From: CAZDVQ01 sp964508975
Lineage (GTDB): Bacteria > Bacteroidota > Bacteroidia > Chitinophagales > Saprospiraceae
NCBI GenBank assembly: GCA_964508975.1
Contig: CAZDVQ010000045.1
Span: forward strand, 1 to 36,786
DNA length: 36,786 bases
Direction: 5' to 3'
Shown in pieces: positions 25,051-32,950 of this stretch. How positions within the stretch are numbered: position 1 is the stretch's first letter; each line of letters opens with the position of its first letter. The position numbers were made by a program, and so were the translations under genes. Under the pieces are notes generated by a model, which worked only from the letters and a program-made list of their open reading frames with translations, did not search any database and was not told the origin of the DNA.

Positions 25051-26121
25051 ATGAGCCAAAAAAGTCTTGTGATTTTGTCCATTGGGTCGGCACGTCCCGT
25101 GGCAAGCAAAATATTAACCGAGAGTTTACAGGTTTCGGAAGAGATTATCCTGAGTGCTATATACAAAGCGCCCGCAATACTCTTTCACGATTTAGAAGAA
25201 GGCCTACTTCAAAAAGCTGCTGAGTTACTTAACCAGATGGGGCTTGAAACCTTGATTATAGATAGCGCAGATGCAGTGCAGTATATACAACCTAAGGCCG
25301 TCTACGATGTATGTATATACCTCGATGATCCTATGCATATTGCAACGGTAAACGACCAGCTTTGCGATTTCTTGGGCTGTACCGTACAAGAAGGCTTACA
25401 CCTCTTACTTCAACACCCGCCGGTGGTTATCGGCGGGGTTTCGTTGGCTACCGTACAAGCCATGCAAAAGCGCATAGATGCCAAAATTATCGCCGCGGAT
25501 GCACAGTTATCTACTTTTACGATTGTGGTAGAAACGGAAGACGATTTGACCTTGCGGCAGGTACAAGAACTACTGGGTAGCCATGCACGTGTGGTAGACG
25601 GTTTTAGTTACGAACGTGCACAAGAAATATGGCGACGCTTCTCGGCGCCAGGCGTTTTGAAACTGGTGAACGAAACCTTTAATCAATACAATGTAGTATT
25701 GGAGGCTTGCCCCAACAACACCGCATCTGCGGCATTGTTGGAAAATTTGGCGGGCATTCCTCAGGCAGAGTTTGAGCTAGTACTCGAAAACTTACCACTA
25801 GAATTATTTGAGGCATTAAGCACACAAGAGTTGAAGCAAATACAGCCTCAACTGGAGGCCGCAGGCATTCAGTGTAGCTACACACGCATTCCACAGGAAG
25901 CTGCATACTTACAATTGCATCAATTGTCAGATAACGCCCAAGCCGCTAAGATATTGGCCGAAGTACTACCAGCAGCCGAAGTCCAAGGCGTATTCGAGGG
26001 CTGGGTTAGCCCCCAAGCCCAACCGCTGTTGCTGGCTCGATACCTGAAAGTGCGGCTCGACTCGATTGACTGCGAGTCGGAAATTATATTCCAATCACAG
26101 CTCTCGAGCATACAAGCTTAA
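25051..26121 (+). CDS. Island gene 1: protein of L7/L12- or ClpS-like repeats
   Basis: Unrecognised 356-residue cytoplasmic protein. I see at least three internal repeats of about 68 residues: about 5-72, 85-152 and 213-281. Each reads strand, helix, helix ending before a proline (KAPAIL, QHPPVV, ENLPLE), strand, long helix, strand. That pattern is the one of the ribosomal L7/L12 C-terminal domain and of ClpS. The second repeat also shows YDVCIYLDDP, an opening typical of that fold. Weaker units may fill 153-212 and 282-350. Such folds act as docking modules, so an adaptor or scaffold role is an inference. It is the first gene of the co-directional series, and gene 2 starts 5 nt after its stop. 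A weak promoter and 21-bp repeats lie upstream. Confidence 0.8.
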   Translation: MSQKSLVILSIGSARPVASKILTESLQVSEEIILSAIYKAPAILFHDLEEGLLQKAAELLNQMGLETLIIDSADAVQYIQPKAVYDVCIYLDDPMHIATVNDQLCDFLGCTVQEGLHLLLQHPPVVIGGVSLATVQAMQKRIDAKIIAADAQLSTFTIVVETEDDLTLRQVQELLGSHARVVDGFSYERAQEIWRRFSAPGVLKLVNETFNQYNVVLEACPNNTASAALLENLAGIPQAEFELVLENLPLELFEALSTQELKQIQPQLEAAGIQCSYTRIPQEAAYLQLHQLSDNAQAAKILAEVLPAAEVQGVFEGWVSPQAQPLLLARYLKVRLDSIDCESEIIFQSQLSSIQA

Positions 26122-26126
26122 AATCG

Positions 26127-26657
26127 ATGAAGTATCCTTTACATGTATGTATTGCCGAGCAAGGCAAGATTTTATTTGTGGAAAAGAATTACCCGGCAGC
26201 CTTGAAACACTTCAGGGAAGCTTTGAAATTATCGCAGGGCCAAGCCAGCAGCGATATTTTTTTCCAGCATTACAGCCAGTGTATCATGGAAACCCTGGAA
26301 ATGATGGGTGCCCATGCGGAGGTGATAGATTTTTGCGAGAAAATCATCGAGTTCTTGGAAGATAAGGGAGATGACCAGTTGGTAGCGCTTTACCGAGCGA
26401 GTTTACACGAGCGGCTGGCGGTTCAGGCTTTGTTTTTACAAGAAAAAGACGAGGCCAAAGCTTATTTGCTAGATGCCCAAAAGATAGCGGGCAAAGGTCG
26501 TTTAAAATTGACCGAAGAATTACTGTCGTGGATGTTGCGTGGCTACGCTATCCAGGACAAGCAAATTAAAGAAATACAACGTAAGCATAAGTATTTTATC
26601 ATAACGCCAGATAGTATTCAACGTGGTATTGCTCAAGCGATACCATCTATGGTTTAA
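26127..26657 (+). CDS. Island gene 2: helical TPR-like protein
   Basis: Unrecognised 176-residue all-helical protein. Residues about 10-130 have the helix-turn-helix rhythm of tetratricopeptide repeats: EKNYPAALKHFREALKLS, then CIMETLEMMGAHAEVIDFCEKIIEFLE, then LHERLAVQALFLQEKDEAKAYLLDAQKIA. The last 45 residues are more basic (KQIKEIQRKHKYFI). There is no signal peptide. TPR proteins hold complexes together or act as chaperones for their partners. It is translationally close to gene 1 (5-nt gap) and 17 nt before gene 3, so it is probably expressed with them. The specific role is unknown. Confidence 0.8.
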   Translation: MKYPLHVCIAEQGKILFVEKNYPAALKHFREALKLSQGQASSDIFFQHYSQCIMETLEMMGAHAEVIDFCEKIIEFLEDKGDDQLVALYRASLHERLAVQALFLQEKDEAKAYLLDAQKIAGKGRLKLTEELLSWMLRGYAIQDKQIKEIQRKHKYFIITPDSIQRGIAQAIPSMV

Positions 26658-26674
26658 ACATTAAATTCCCAAAA

Positions 26675-28576
26675 ATGAGTAACATTAAGCAATTTCAGGA
26701 GGCCACAGAGGTCTTGCAAAACGTTGACGTCAGTGAGATTTTTACCTCCTTGGCGCTGGGCATTGCAAAAGCCCAGGAAAAACTCGACAGCAACTCGATC
26801 AAGCAGTTAATTGCCTTGTCGGAACAAGAAGTAGCTGGCAAGTCATTGCTAGAGTTAGGTTTTTACCCAGCTTTCTACTCCTTTGCCTACGCCGACGTGA
26901 GCGCTAGCATCGAGTTGAAAATGCGCCTGAATACCAAAACCAGCCTTAAGGTAAACGCTTATTTGGACTATGCCAAGGCCAAGGGTTACACCAAGGAATC
27001 GGTAGAGCGTTTGGAAGTAAGCAAGAAGGATACAATAAGGAAAGAATATAAAAGTAGCCGCTCTTATATCAAGAAAATTGACTCTAGCGAGGAAGTGGTT
27101 ATTCAGAATAAGACCATCAAATTTGACCAAACAGAGTCAATTTTGAAAAGGATTAACAGCTACTACGACAGGGCACTTGAGGCTGAAAGTGTAGTGCGTT
27201 TTGACCATGAAATCACGGAAGCCGGTGAGTTGACCAATATCAGCGCTACAGGTGTTGGTATAATTTGGAACAATGGTTTCATCGTGGTGAATGTACCTTC
27301 TACGAAAAAATTTGGTATAGTAAAGATGGGCGACCCAGCAAATGTTACTCCCATTTCAATAAAGACGACGAGTACAGCAGTATCATTTACGCCAGTTGCG
27401 AACGATTTTGCTGCTACTGTAGCTGCCGCGAATGCTGTATGGAGCGCTGCACAGCAAAAGGTAATCGGTTTCAAAAAAGCTAGCATTAGCGGAGGTGTAT
27501 ATAATGACCCTTGCGTGAATGTATATTTTGCTTCAAGCCGGCACTTGATTGACCCTGCATACTCGAATACTACGGGTGGTAGTACGTGGAATAACGTAGA
27601 TGTGTTCGCAAAACTAGATGCACTTGCCGAGATATTGAAAGCAGACTCTACGCTTAGCATAGAAGTAATTGGCCATACAGATACTGAGGGTGGTTGGAAG
27701 TTCAACAAAAACCTTAGCAACAACCGAAGCGGCGAGGTAAAAAAATACTTGGAATTAAAAGGGGTGAGCAGCACCCAAATCAAGACCGATGGCAAATCAG
27801 AGTGGGAACAGTTGACCGGAGGTACAAGCCCCGTTGATGAAACACGTGGTATCTCATTGGATAGCTCAGCTGCGGCTCCAAACAATACAAAATCGCCAGC
27901 GCACCGGGCTGCTAAGATTTACCTTAAATCAAACCATGATTTGATCTATATTGAAGGTCCAAGCAATCCTGTTGCTGCTAGTTCAACGCTTTATATTGAC
28001 ACTCCTTCAATCGTAAATGGTTTTTACAAATATGGTGAAATTGCAACGGGCACCCGAACCTTGAATTTTTCGCACAAGGGTACTAATTTTGTATTTGCTG
28101 GTATAACCAATATCGACTCGTTTATTACAGCGTTTACGGCCCATGCAAGTGGGTCGAAGTACCAGTATGAGAAAGTACATGAAACGGTACACCTTATCCA
28201 TGAGGAATCATCAATCAAGTTCACGGCATATAACCTAGACTCAGAAGAAATTACTATCACTACGAAGGATTCGAGCTCGGAAACCACCAGTAACTCGGCT
28301 AGCAAGGTGTTGATTGACGAAACGGTAAACAGCAAGTACTACCTCAAACAAGACACCGAGAAATTAGAAGACCCATCGGCTTTAGCGGTAGGTGGCTCGG
28401 TTGATTTCAGGACTTGCAGGCAGTTTGAAATGTCATTAACGGGCAATGCGCAAATGTCGGCACGCTTGATCTCGGTACCGGCACCCGATGGCTTCAAGGC
28501 CCATATCCGCAACCTGTTTGGTTTGCCAGCACCTACAACTACTACCACACCTGCTAACACAGGTGGCGGTCAGTAA
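26675..28576 (+). CDS. Island gene 3: core paralog with embedded OmpA-like domain
   Basis: Unrecognised 633-residue protein without signal peptide. The paralogous core is split. The amphipathic helix (about 20-45, SLALGIAKAQEKLDSNSIKQ) and the LGFYPAFYSF block (61-70) are N-terminal. The third core block (QMSARLISVPAPDGF) lies at about 590-608. Between them is a variable region containing an OmpA C-terminal-like domain (about 280-418) with the peptidoglycan-binding signature VIGHTDTEGGWKFNKNLSNN followed by R351. D336 and R351 are the residues that bind diaminopimelate in true family members. The tail is TTTTTPANTGGGQ. The insert (27000-28300) is visibly more AT-rich than the gene ends. An OmpA domain in an apparently cytoplasmic protein is odd. 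Either it is exported by an unusual route or the domain has been repurposed. Confidence 0.82.
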   Translation: MSNIKQFQEATEVLQNVDVSEIFTSLALGIAKAQEKLDSNSIKQLIALSEQEVAGKSLLELGFYPAFYSFAYADVSASIELKMRLNTKTSLKVNAYLDYAKAKGYTKESVERLEVSKKDTIRKEYKSSRSYIKKIDSSEEVVIQNKTIKFDQTESILKRINSYYDRALEAESVVRFDHEITEAGELTNISATGVGIIWNNGFIVVNVPSTKKFGIVKMGDPANVTPISIKTTSTAVSFTPVANDFAATVAAANAVWSAAQQKVIGFKKASISGGVYNDPCVNVYFASSRHLIDPAYSNTTGGSTWNNVDVFAKLDALAEILKADSTLSIEVIGHTDTEGGWKFNKNLSNNRSGEVKKYLELKGVSSTQIKTDGKSEWEQLTGGTSPVDETRGISLDSSAAAPNNTKSPAHRAAKIYLKSNHDLIYIEGPSNPVAASSTLYIDTPSIVNGFYKYGEIATGTRTLNFSHKGTNFVFAGITNIDSFITAFTAHASGSKYQYEKVHETVHLIHEESSIKFTAYNLDSEEITITTKDSSSETTSNSASKVLIDETVNSKYYLKQDTEKLEDPSALAVGGSVDFRTCRQFEMSLTGNAQMSARLISVPAPDGFKAHIRNLFGLPAPTTTTTPANTGGGQ

Positions 28577-28766
28577 GGACTGTACAAGGCAGCGCCAATA
28601 ACCGCGTGAGGTGGCTGGCGGGCGGCCCGCCAGGGCCGGTGCGCAACGCGCACTAAGCGAACAGCGCACCCAAAAGACACCGACCCCCGCCTGTTTTACA
28701 ACTGGTTTTACCAGGGTAAACAGGCGGGGGCACGCCCCAAAAAAGAACCGTTAAAAAACACCTAGC
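28577..28766. other. 190-bp gap inside the island with repeats
   Basis: The only long gap in the ten-gene series. It holds GC-rich repeat copy 8 (28591-28674) and a 13-bp perfect inverted repeat (28684-28696 with 28718-28730, cccccgcctgttt). The inverted repeat encloses a second small stem (tggttttacca), making a possible cruciform or processing site. No T-run follows. No promoter was recognised. Confidence 0.65.
28591..28674. repeat. GC-rich modular palindromic repeat, copy 8
   Basis: Contains ggcgggcggcccgcc, gtgcgcaacgcgcac and taagcgaacagcgcaccc, a degenerate form of the family core. It lies between island genes 3 and 4. Confidence 0.6.
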
Positions 28767-29369
28767 ATGTCAGCCATCAGTACCATAACGAACACCATAA
28801 CCAACTCGCCACTGCCTATGCTGCTGGAGAAGATGGGTATGGCAATAGCCCAGGCACAGGCCGCGCTGGACGACAACTCGCTGAAGATGATTATTGGTCT
28901 ATCAGAACGCGAAATCAGCATTGGCGGTAAGCCTTACAACCTCTTGACACTGGGTTTTGCACCTACGTTTTACGCCTTTACCGAGGCGAACATAGAGATG
29001 AAGCTGGAGTTCTCGATGGCCGAATCGACTGATTTTGCGGTGGGGGTTAACGTGGGCACGAACCAAGGAAACTCGTCTGGCAGTAACTCGACCACAACGA
29101 GCCCAGAAGCGAGTACCCAGGAAAGCAAGAAAAAAACGGGGATGGTGGCCGCATCGGTGAATGCGCATTATGCCCGGAAATTCGAGCAATCAGCACAGGG
29201 TTCTTCCTCTTTGAGCGCCAGGCTGGTATCCTTGCCAGCCCCTGAAGGCTTGATGACCGCGCTGAAAAATGCCATGAGCGAGGAAAGTAGCACGCCCCCA
29301 GTACCTCCAGTGCCCCCAGTACCTCCAGTGCCTCCAGTACCTCCAGTGCCTCCTCGAGGAGGAAATTAA
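28767..29369 (+). CDS. Island gene 4: core paralog with VPP-repeat tail
   Basis: Unrecognised 200-residue member of the island family and nearly the minimal form. The helix is MLLEKMGMAIAQAQAALDDN (18-37). A short linker is followed by LGFAPTFYAFTEANIEMKLE (62-81). A Ser/Thr/Asn-rich loop spans 96-120, and the third core block is VNAHYARKFEQSAQGSSSLS (131-150) with ARLVSLPAPEG after it. The C-terminus is a proline-rich tail of repeated VPP units (177-196) encoded by 9-bp repeats. There is no signal peptide or membrane segment. The pattern of one helix plus beta-rich blocks suggests an oligomerising subunit; this is inference. Confidence 0.82.
   Translation: MSAISTITNTITNSPLPMLLEKMGMAIAQAQAALDDNSLKMIIGLSEREISIGGKPYNLLTLGFAPTFYAFTEANIEMKLEFSMAESTDFAVGVNVGTNQGNSSGSNSTTTSPEASTQESKKKTGMVAASVNAHYARKFEQSAQGSSSLSARLVSLPAPEGLMTALKNAMSEESSTPPVPPVPPVPPVPPVPPVPPRGGN
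29287..29354 (+). repeat. 9-bp tandem repeat encoding VPP units
   Basis: About seven copies of a unit close to cctccagtg or cctccagta, in frame within gene 4. The repeat length is a multiple of three, so changes in copy number would change tail length without a frameshift. Confidence 0.85.
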
Positions 29370-29405
29370 TTTTTTTACAATTCCTTTAAAACCAATTAAA
29401 TAGCT

Positions 29406-30356
29406 ATGATACCAAGAATGAACAAACCAAGTATTGGCCGCGAGTTGCTCGACGTGCCGATGGGCGAAATGATCCGCGACATGGCCTTTGCCATTGCCGA
29501 GGCCCAAATGCGCCTGGACGAGAACTCGATTGACGTGGCCGAGATGATGGGCGGTTTAAAAACCATTACCGATACAGATGCACAAGGCAACGAAACGGTG
29601 CGTTTTGAAGACAGCCGCGTGTTTTTCGGTACCGAGAAAATTCCGACGCTTGATGCGATTGAGATACACAATTCGAGTAGGGATGCAGCGCTTAGAAGCC
29701 AGATCAGGACGCAGTTGGGGAGCAATATATTAATTACGACAGCCGGACGTACTGCAATTACTGATTATGTGCATCCGACTGCTCCTAATACTCCTAGAAA
29801 GCCTGTAGCAAGTGCTTTTGGAACTGACCTTGCAGCACAAAAGCTAAAAACAATTTATCACGATTCAGAACTTTGGATTGTTGTAGAAAGACCTGCTAAT
29901 ACAGGCTTTGTAGAAGAATCTCCAGAATCTACATGGGTTATCAGCCTTAAGGCAAACGTAACGCCCCCTTCCACCCTCTCCCTTCCACGTCGCCTCTCAA
30001 TGTTGGAGTTGGGTTTTACCCCAACGTTCTACCAGTTTGTTGACACTATTATCGAGGTTAAAATTGCGATTAAATATACCATGGAAGCCGAGAGTTCTTT
30101 TGGTATATCGACCAATACCCAAAGTACGGTGCGCGAGCGCAACCAAAGCTTAAAACTGGGTGGCCGCGTGGCCAATTACAGCCGCAGCAATGGCAAAACG
30201 GTGAGCACCACGCAGGTCAACGCGCAATACTCGCAGAAGTTCAGCTATTCAGCAGAAGGTTCAAGTTTGATTCGGACCAAGTTGGTACCCATTCCACCTC
30301 CAGCCATCTTAGAAGAGCGTATTCGCTTGTTGATGGAACAAGAAATGGGATCATAA
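29406..30356 (+). CDS. Island gene 5: core paralog with large insert
   Basis: Unrecognised 316-residue family member. The helix block is IGRELLDVPMGEMIRDMAFA followed by IAEAQMRLDENS (10-41). An insert of about 150 residues follows (about 50-197) before the second block, LELGFTPTFYQFVDTIIEVK (200-219). The third block is NAQYSQKFSYSAEGSSLIRT (about 272-291), then KLVPIPPPAILEERIR. The second and third blocks are almost the same as in gene 6, so the two are recent duplicates that differ mainly by the insert. The insert DNA (29640-29960) is more AT-rich than its flanks, which suggests separate origin or rapid change. No signal peptide. Gap to gene 6 is 17 nt. Confidence 0.82.
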   Translation: MIPRMNKPSIGRELLDVPMGEMIRDMAFAIAEAQMRLDENSIDVAEMMGGLKTITDTDAQGNETVRFEDSRVFFGTEKIPTLDAIEIHNSSRDAALRSQIRTQLGSNILITTAGRTAITDYVHPTAPNTPRKPVASAFGTDLAAQKLKTIYHDSELWIVVERPANTGFVEESPESTWVISLKANVTPPSTLSLPRRLSMLELGFTPTFYQFVDTIIEVKIAIKYTMEAESSFGISTNTQSTVRERNQSLKLGGRVANYSRSNGKTVSTTQVNAQYSQKFSYSAEGSSLIRTKLVPIPPPAILEERIRLLMEQEMGS

Positions 30357-30373
30357 TAGCCTAGTAAACCATT

Positions 30374-30961
30374 ATGGCTAAAAAGAACAACCAAATGCAA
30401 GCCCCTGCGGTACCCCAGGCCAACATCGGGAAGGAACTGTTAAACGTTCCTTTCCCGGAGATGGTTAAAACCCTTGGCCTGGGGATCGCGGAGGCCCAAC
30501 ATGCGCTCGACAAGATGTCGGTGCGCATGGCCCAGTACATGTCGGGCTTCAAGTATAACGACAAGGGCGAGTTGGTGCGCGACGAATCATCGCTCATTGT
30601 GCTCAAGGAAGGGCAAAAAGGCTACAGCTTGATGGCCTTGGGTTTTACGCCTACCTTTTACCAGTTCGTTGACACGATTATCGAGATGAAGATGGCCATA
30701 TCCATGAAGATGGAACGGGAGTTTAGCGTAGGTGCCGAGGTTTCGGCCTCGTACATGTGCGTGTCGGCCTCGGTGAACGCCAGCTACTCGCAAAAATTCC
30801 AGTATGCAGCCGAGGGTAGCTCTTTGATGCGCACCAAGTTGGTTACCGTACCCGCCCCGGCTATTTTTGAGTCAAGGATTAAAGCCTTGGTCGATGAAGA
30901 GGAAGAAGCCCGCAGCACTCCTATAGTTGACCCTAACGCACCTCAAGGTACCAACAACTAG
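30374..30961 (+). CDS. Island gene 6: compact core paralog
   Basis: Unrecognised 195-residue family member and the clearest example of the core. Helix: IGKELLNVPFPEMVKTLGLG then IAEAQHALDKMS (18-49). Spacer of about 35 residues (MSGFKYNDKGELVRDESSL). Second block ALGFTPTFYQFVDTIIEMKM (88-107). Alternating strand region SVGAEVSASYMCVSASVNAS. Third block YSQKFQYAAEGSSLMRTKLV (138-157), then TVPAPAIFESRIK and an acidic tail. The alternating polar/non-polar pattern of residues 104-160 suggests a beta sheet. The layout of a helix followed by strands loosely recalls DUF2589 proteins, but I cannot confirm relationship. Gap to gene 7 is 17 nt. Confidence 0.83.
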   Translation: MAKKNNQMQAPAVPQANIGKELLNVPFPEMVKTLGLGIAEAQHALDKMSVRMAQYMSGFKYNDKGELVRDESSLIVLKEGQKGYSLMALGFTPTFYQFVDTIIEMKMAISMKMEREFSVGAEVSASYMCVSASVNASYSQKFQYAAEGSSLMRTKLVTVPAPAIFESRIKALVDEEEEARSTPIVDPNAPQGTNN

Positions 30962-30978
30962 TTTACCCCTAGAGCAAC

Positions 30979-32205
30979 ATGGCCAAAAGCTGGAAAAAAA
31001 TAGTCAAAACGCCTTCGACGGAAAACCCTGACCAGGGTATTCCGCCGAATGGAGATGTCGACGACAAAGCCGAGGCCCTGGCCTCGTTGTCGCAGCTATT
31101 AAAGCAAGATGCCGATTACAGTAAGCTGATGGCCGAGCGCCAGCAACTTGAACAAAATTTTGCTAAAATTAGTGGACAAGCGGGTAGCGACGCCCCGGAC
31201 CCACGGTTTGTGTCGCCGCCAGACCCCATCAGCACCAAGAAAAAGCAAGATGCCCTCTGGGCTAAAAAAAGGGAAGCACAACGCTTAAAACGCGATAAGC
31301 CCAAACCTGAGCAAGCTGAAAAGCCAAGGTTCAGCAGCCCCAAGCCCGAAGCCCCAAAAGCGAAGGAAAAACCCAAGCCCGAAGCTAAAAGCACGTTTAA
31401 GACCCGAACAAATAAACCTACTGAAAGCAAAAAGGCCATTCCGCCTAAACCCAGTTCAAATACGCTTGATTCCAGTCCCGAAAAAGGCAAGGTAAAGCTA
31501 CGCGAGCAGCTTAAATTGCCTAAGCTGGATACCAAGGTAGCCTTGAAAACACCTTCCAAACCTAACCCAAAAAAGAAGGTAGTTGCAGCGGATAAACCTG
31601 CGGTTGAGCTAAAGGGCCTGGGTAAACTCAGTTTTACCGAGCGGCCTCTTGTTAAACGGGCCGCCAAGGTCGTCGAAAAAGTAAACAAGCATGCTCCAAA
31701 GCTAAAAAACAGCTTGCTCACCGACGATGTCAAGACCAAGCTCGACAAGGTTGAAAAACTGAAGGACAAAGCTGAAAAGCTAGGTTCAAAGTTTAAAAAA
31801 GGCTTCGACGACCTCAGTACGCGAGCAGAAAAATTAAAGGCAAAAGCCAAAGAAGGTTTATCTTTGGCCAAGAAGTTTAAGGATAAGTCAGCGCAGTTGT
31901 TTGACCAGTCCCTGAACTTCGATAAAATGCTTGGAGGCCTACCCGGTGGCGATGACATGGGCGGTATGGATGTAGGGGAACTAAAAGCTGAAATTAAGGA
32001 AGAATTGAGCAGCGCTACTAAAGGCGCTACCGAGCAGGTAGAAAAAGCCGCCTCGAAAGTAGACTCCTTCCAGAAGAAACTAGAAGCCCTTACCACCAAG
32101 AAGCTGGAAGAACGCAAGCAAAAGCGCCAGGAACAAAAACGCCAAGAAAGGAAGGAAGCTCAAGCCTGGGAGGAAAAACGCGACCGCAAGAAAAATAAGT
32201 ATTGA
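30979..32205 (+). CDS. Island gene 7: lysine-rich coiled-coil protein
   Basis: Unrecognised 408-residue, very basic protein. Residues about 1-60 are mixed. Residues 60-210 are Lys/Pro-rich and probably disordered (PKPEAPKAKEKPKPEAKS). Residues about 235-320 form long amphipathic helices (VKTKLDKVEKLKDKAEKLGS, then LSTRAEKLKAKAKEGLSLAK). A glycine/methionine-rich hinge lies near 320-335 (MLGGLPGGDDMGGMDVGE). The end (340-408) is a charged coiled coil finishing in KKLEERKQKRQEQKRQERKE. There is no membrane segment. It could bind nucleic acid, membrane surfaces or the acidic tails of its neighbours. No family assignment is possible. The long open reading frame on the opposite strand (31116-32117) follows from the codon pattern and is not a gene. 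Confidence 0.8.
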   Translation: MAKSWKKIVKTPSTENPDQGIPPNGDVDDKAEALASLSQLLKQDADYSKLMAERQQLEQNFAKISGQAGSDAPDPRFVSPPDPISTKKKQDALWAKKREAQRLKRDKPKPEQAEKPRFSSPKPEAPKAKEKPKPEAKSTFKTRTNKPTESKKAIPPKPSSNTLDSSPEKGKVKLREQLKLPKLDTKVALKTPSKPNPKKKVVAADKPAVELKGLGKLSFTERPLVKRAAKVVEKVNKHAPKLKNSLLTDDVKTKLDKVEKLKDKAEKLGSKFKKGFDDLSTRAEKLKAKAKEGLSLAKKFKDKSAQLFDQSLNFDKMLGGLPGGDDMGGMDVGELKAEIKEELSSATKGATEQVEKAASKVDSFQKKLEALTTKKLEERKQKRQEQKRQERKEAQAWEEKRDRKKNKY

Positions 32206-32239
32206 TTAACCTGTTGGTTTATTAAACGCACCACATACC

Positions 32240-32935
32240 ATGAGTCAAGCTCAAAACAATGCACTCGCATTGCAAGATATTCTTACCAGTATAGCTGAAA
32301 GCCTCGATTTTGCACAACAAAAATTGAGGAACATGCCGCCTTACGACAAGTTTGGCCGGCCCAATACCATGTACCAGTTGCCATACCTCGATTTTAGCCT
32401 ACAGGTAACGACCGAGGTTGAAGCCAGCTCGACCATCGAGACGCAGGAAGGTGTGATGCCCGCCAAACGCCTCATGTTCAAGACTGCTCCCGTACAGGTG
32501 GCCACTTCTGGCTCTAACTCGTCGAGGAGTGAAATTATCAGCACCATATCAGGCCGCTTCGTTGCAGTGATACCCAATGATGGTATTCCGCAGGTGATAC
32601 TCACTGCAAAACATAGTGAGCCTGTATTGAATACAACTACAGGAAAGTATATGCTGGACATAGACGCCTTGTTCCACAATGTAATCGGCGAAGTAATGCC
32701 CAATTCCAAAATAGAGTTCAATTTTGATTTGACGACCTCCCAGCAGATGTCGGCCCCCAAAACCTTCGCCCCATCAGACTTTCCTCAGCTATCGCATAAC
32801 GAAGTGTTTACCGATGCCGAAGGCAAAGCCCTTATCGGGGTTCAAATACCTAAGCAAGCATTCGAGAATGGCTTGGTTTACATTTTTACGGTAAACTGTA
32901 GTACCATTGTAACCAGCATAGCCATATCAAAATAA
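32240..32935 (+). CDS. Island gene 8: diverged core-like protein
   Basis: Unrecognised 231-residue protein. The N-terminus keeps the helix block in altered form (ALQDILTSIAESLDFAQQKL, 10-29) and the second block as YQLPYLDFSLQVTTEVEASS (45-64). The LGFxPTFY words and the third block are not clear. The rest is predicted strands (FVAVIPNDGIPQVILTAK, YIFTVNCSTIVTSIAISK), probably a beta-sandwich. It is therefore best described as a distant paralog of genes 3-6 or an analogue with the same helix-plus-sheet layout. No signal peptide. It sits 34 nt after gene 7 and 15 nt before gene 9. Confidence 0.75.
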   Translation: MSQAQNNALALQDILTSIAESLDFAQQKLRNMPPYDKFGRPNTMYQLPYLDFSLQVTTEVEASSTIETQEGVMPAKRLMFKTAPVQVATSGSNSSRSEIISTISGRFVAVIPNDGIPQVILTAKHSEPVLNTTTGKYMLDIDALFHNVIGEVMPNSKIEFNFDLTTSQQMSAPKTFAPSDFPQLSHNEVFTDAEGKALIGVQIPKQAFENGLVYIFTVNCSTIVTSIAISK

Positions 32936-32950
32936 GCCCGAGCCCAAGCC

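Noticed and set aside
31116..32117. 333-codon minus-strand frame opposite island gene 7
   Set aside because: Its Ser/Leu/Phe composition is what the complement of Lys/Glu-rich codons gives; the plus-strand gene fits the operon spacing.
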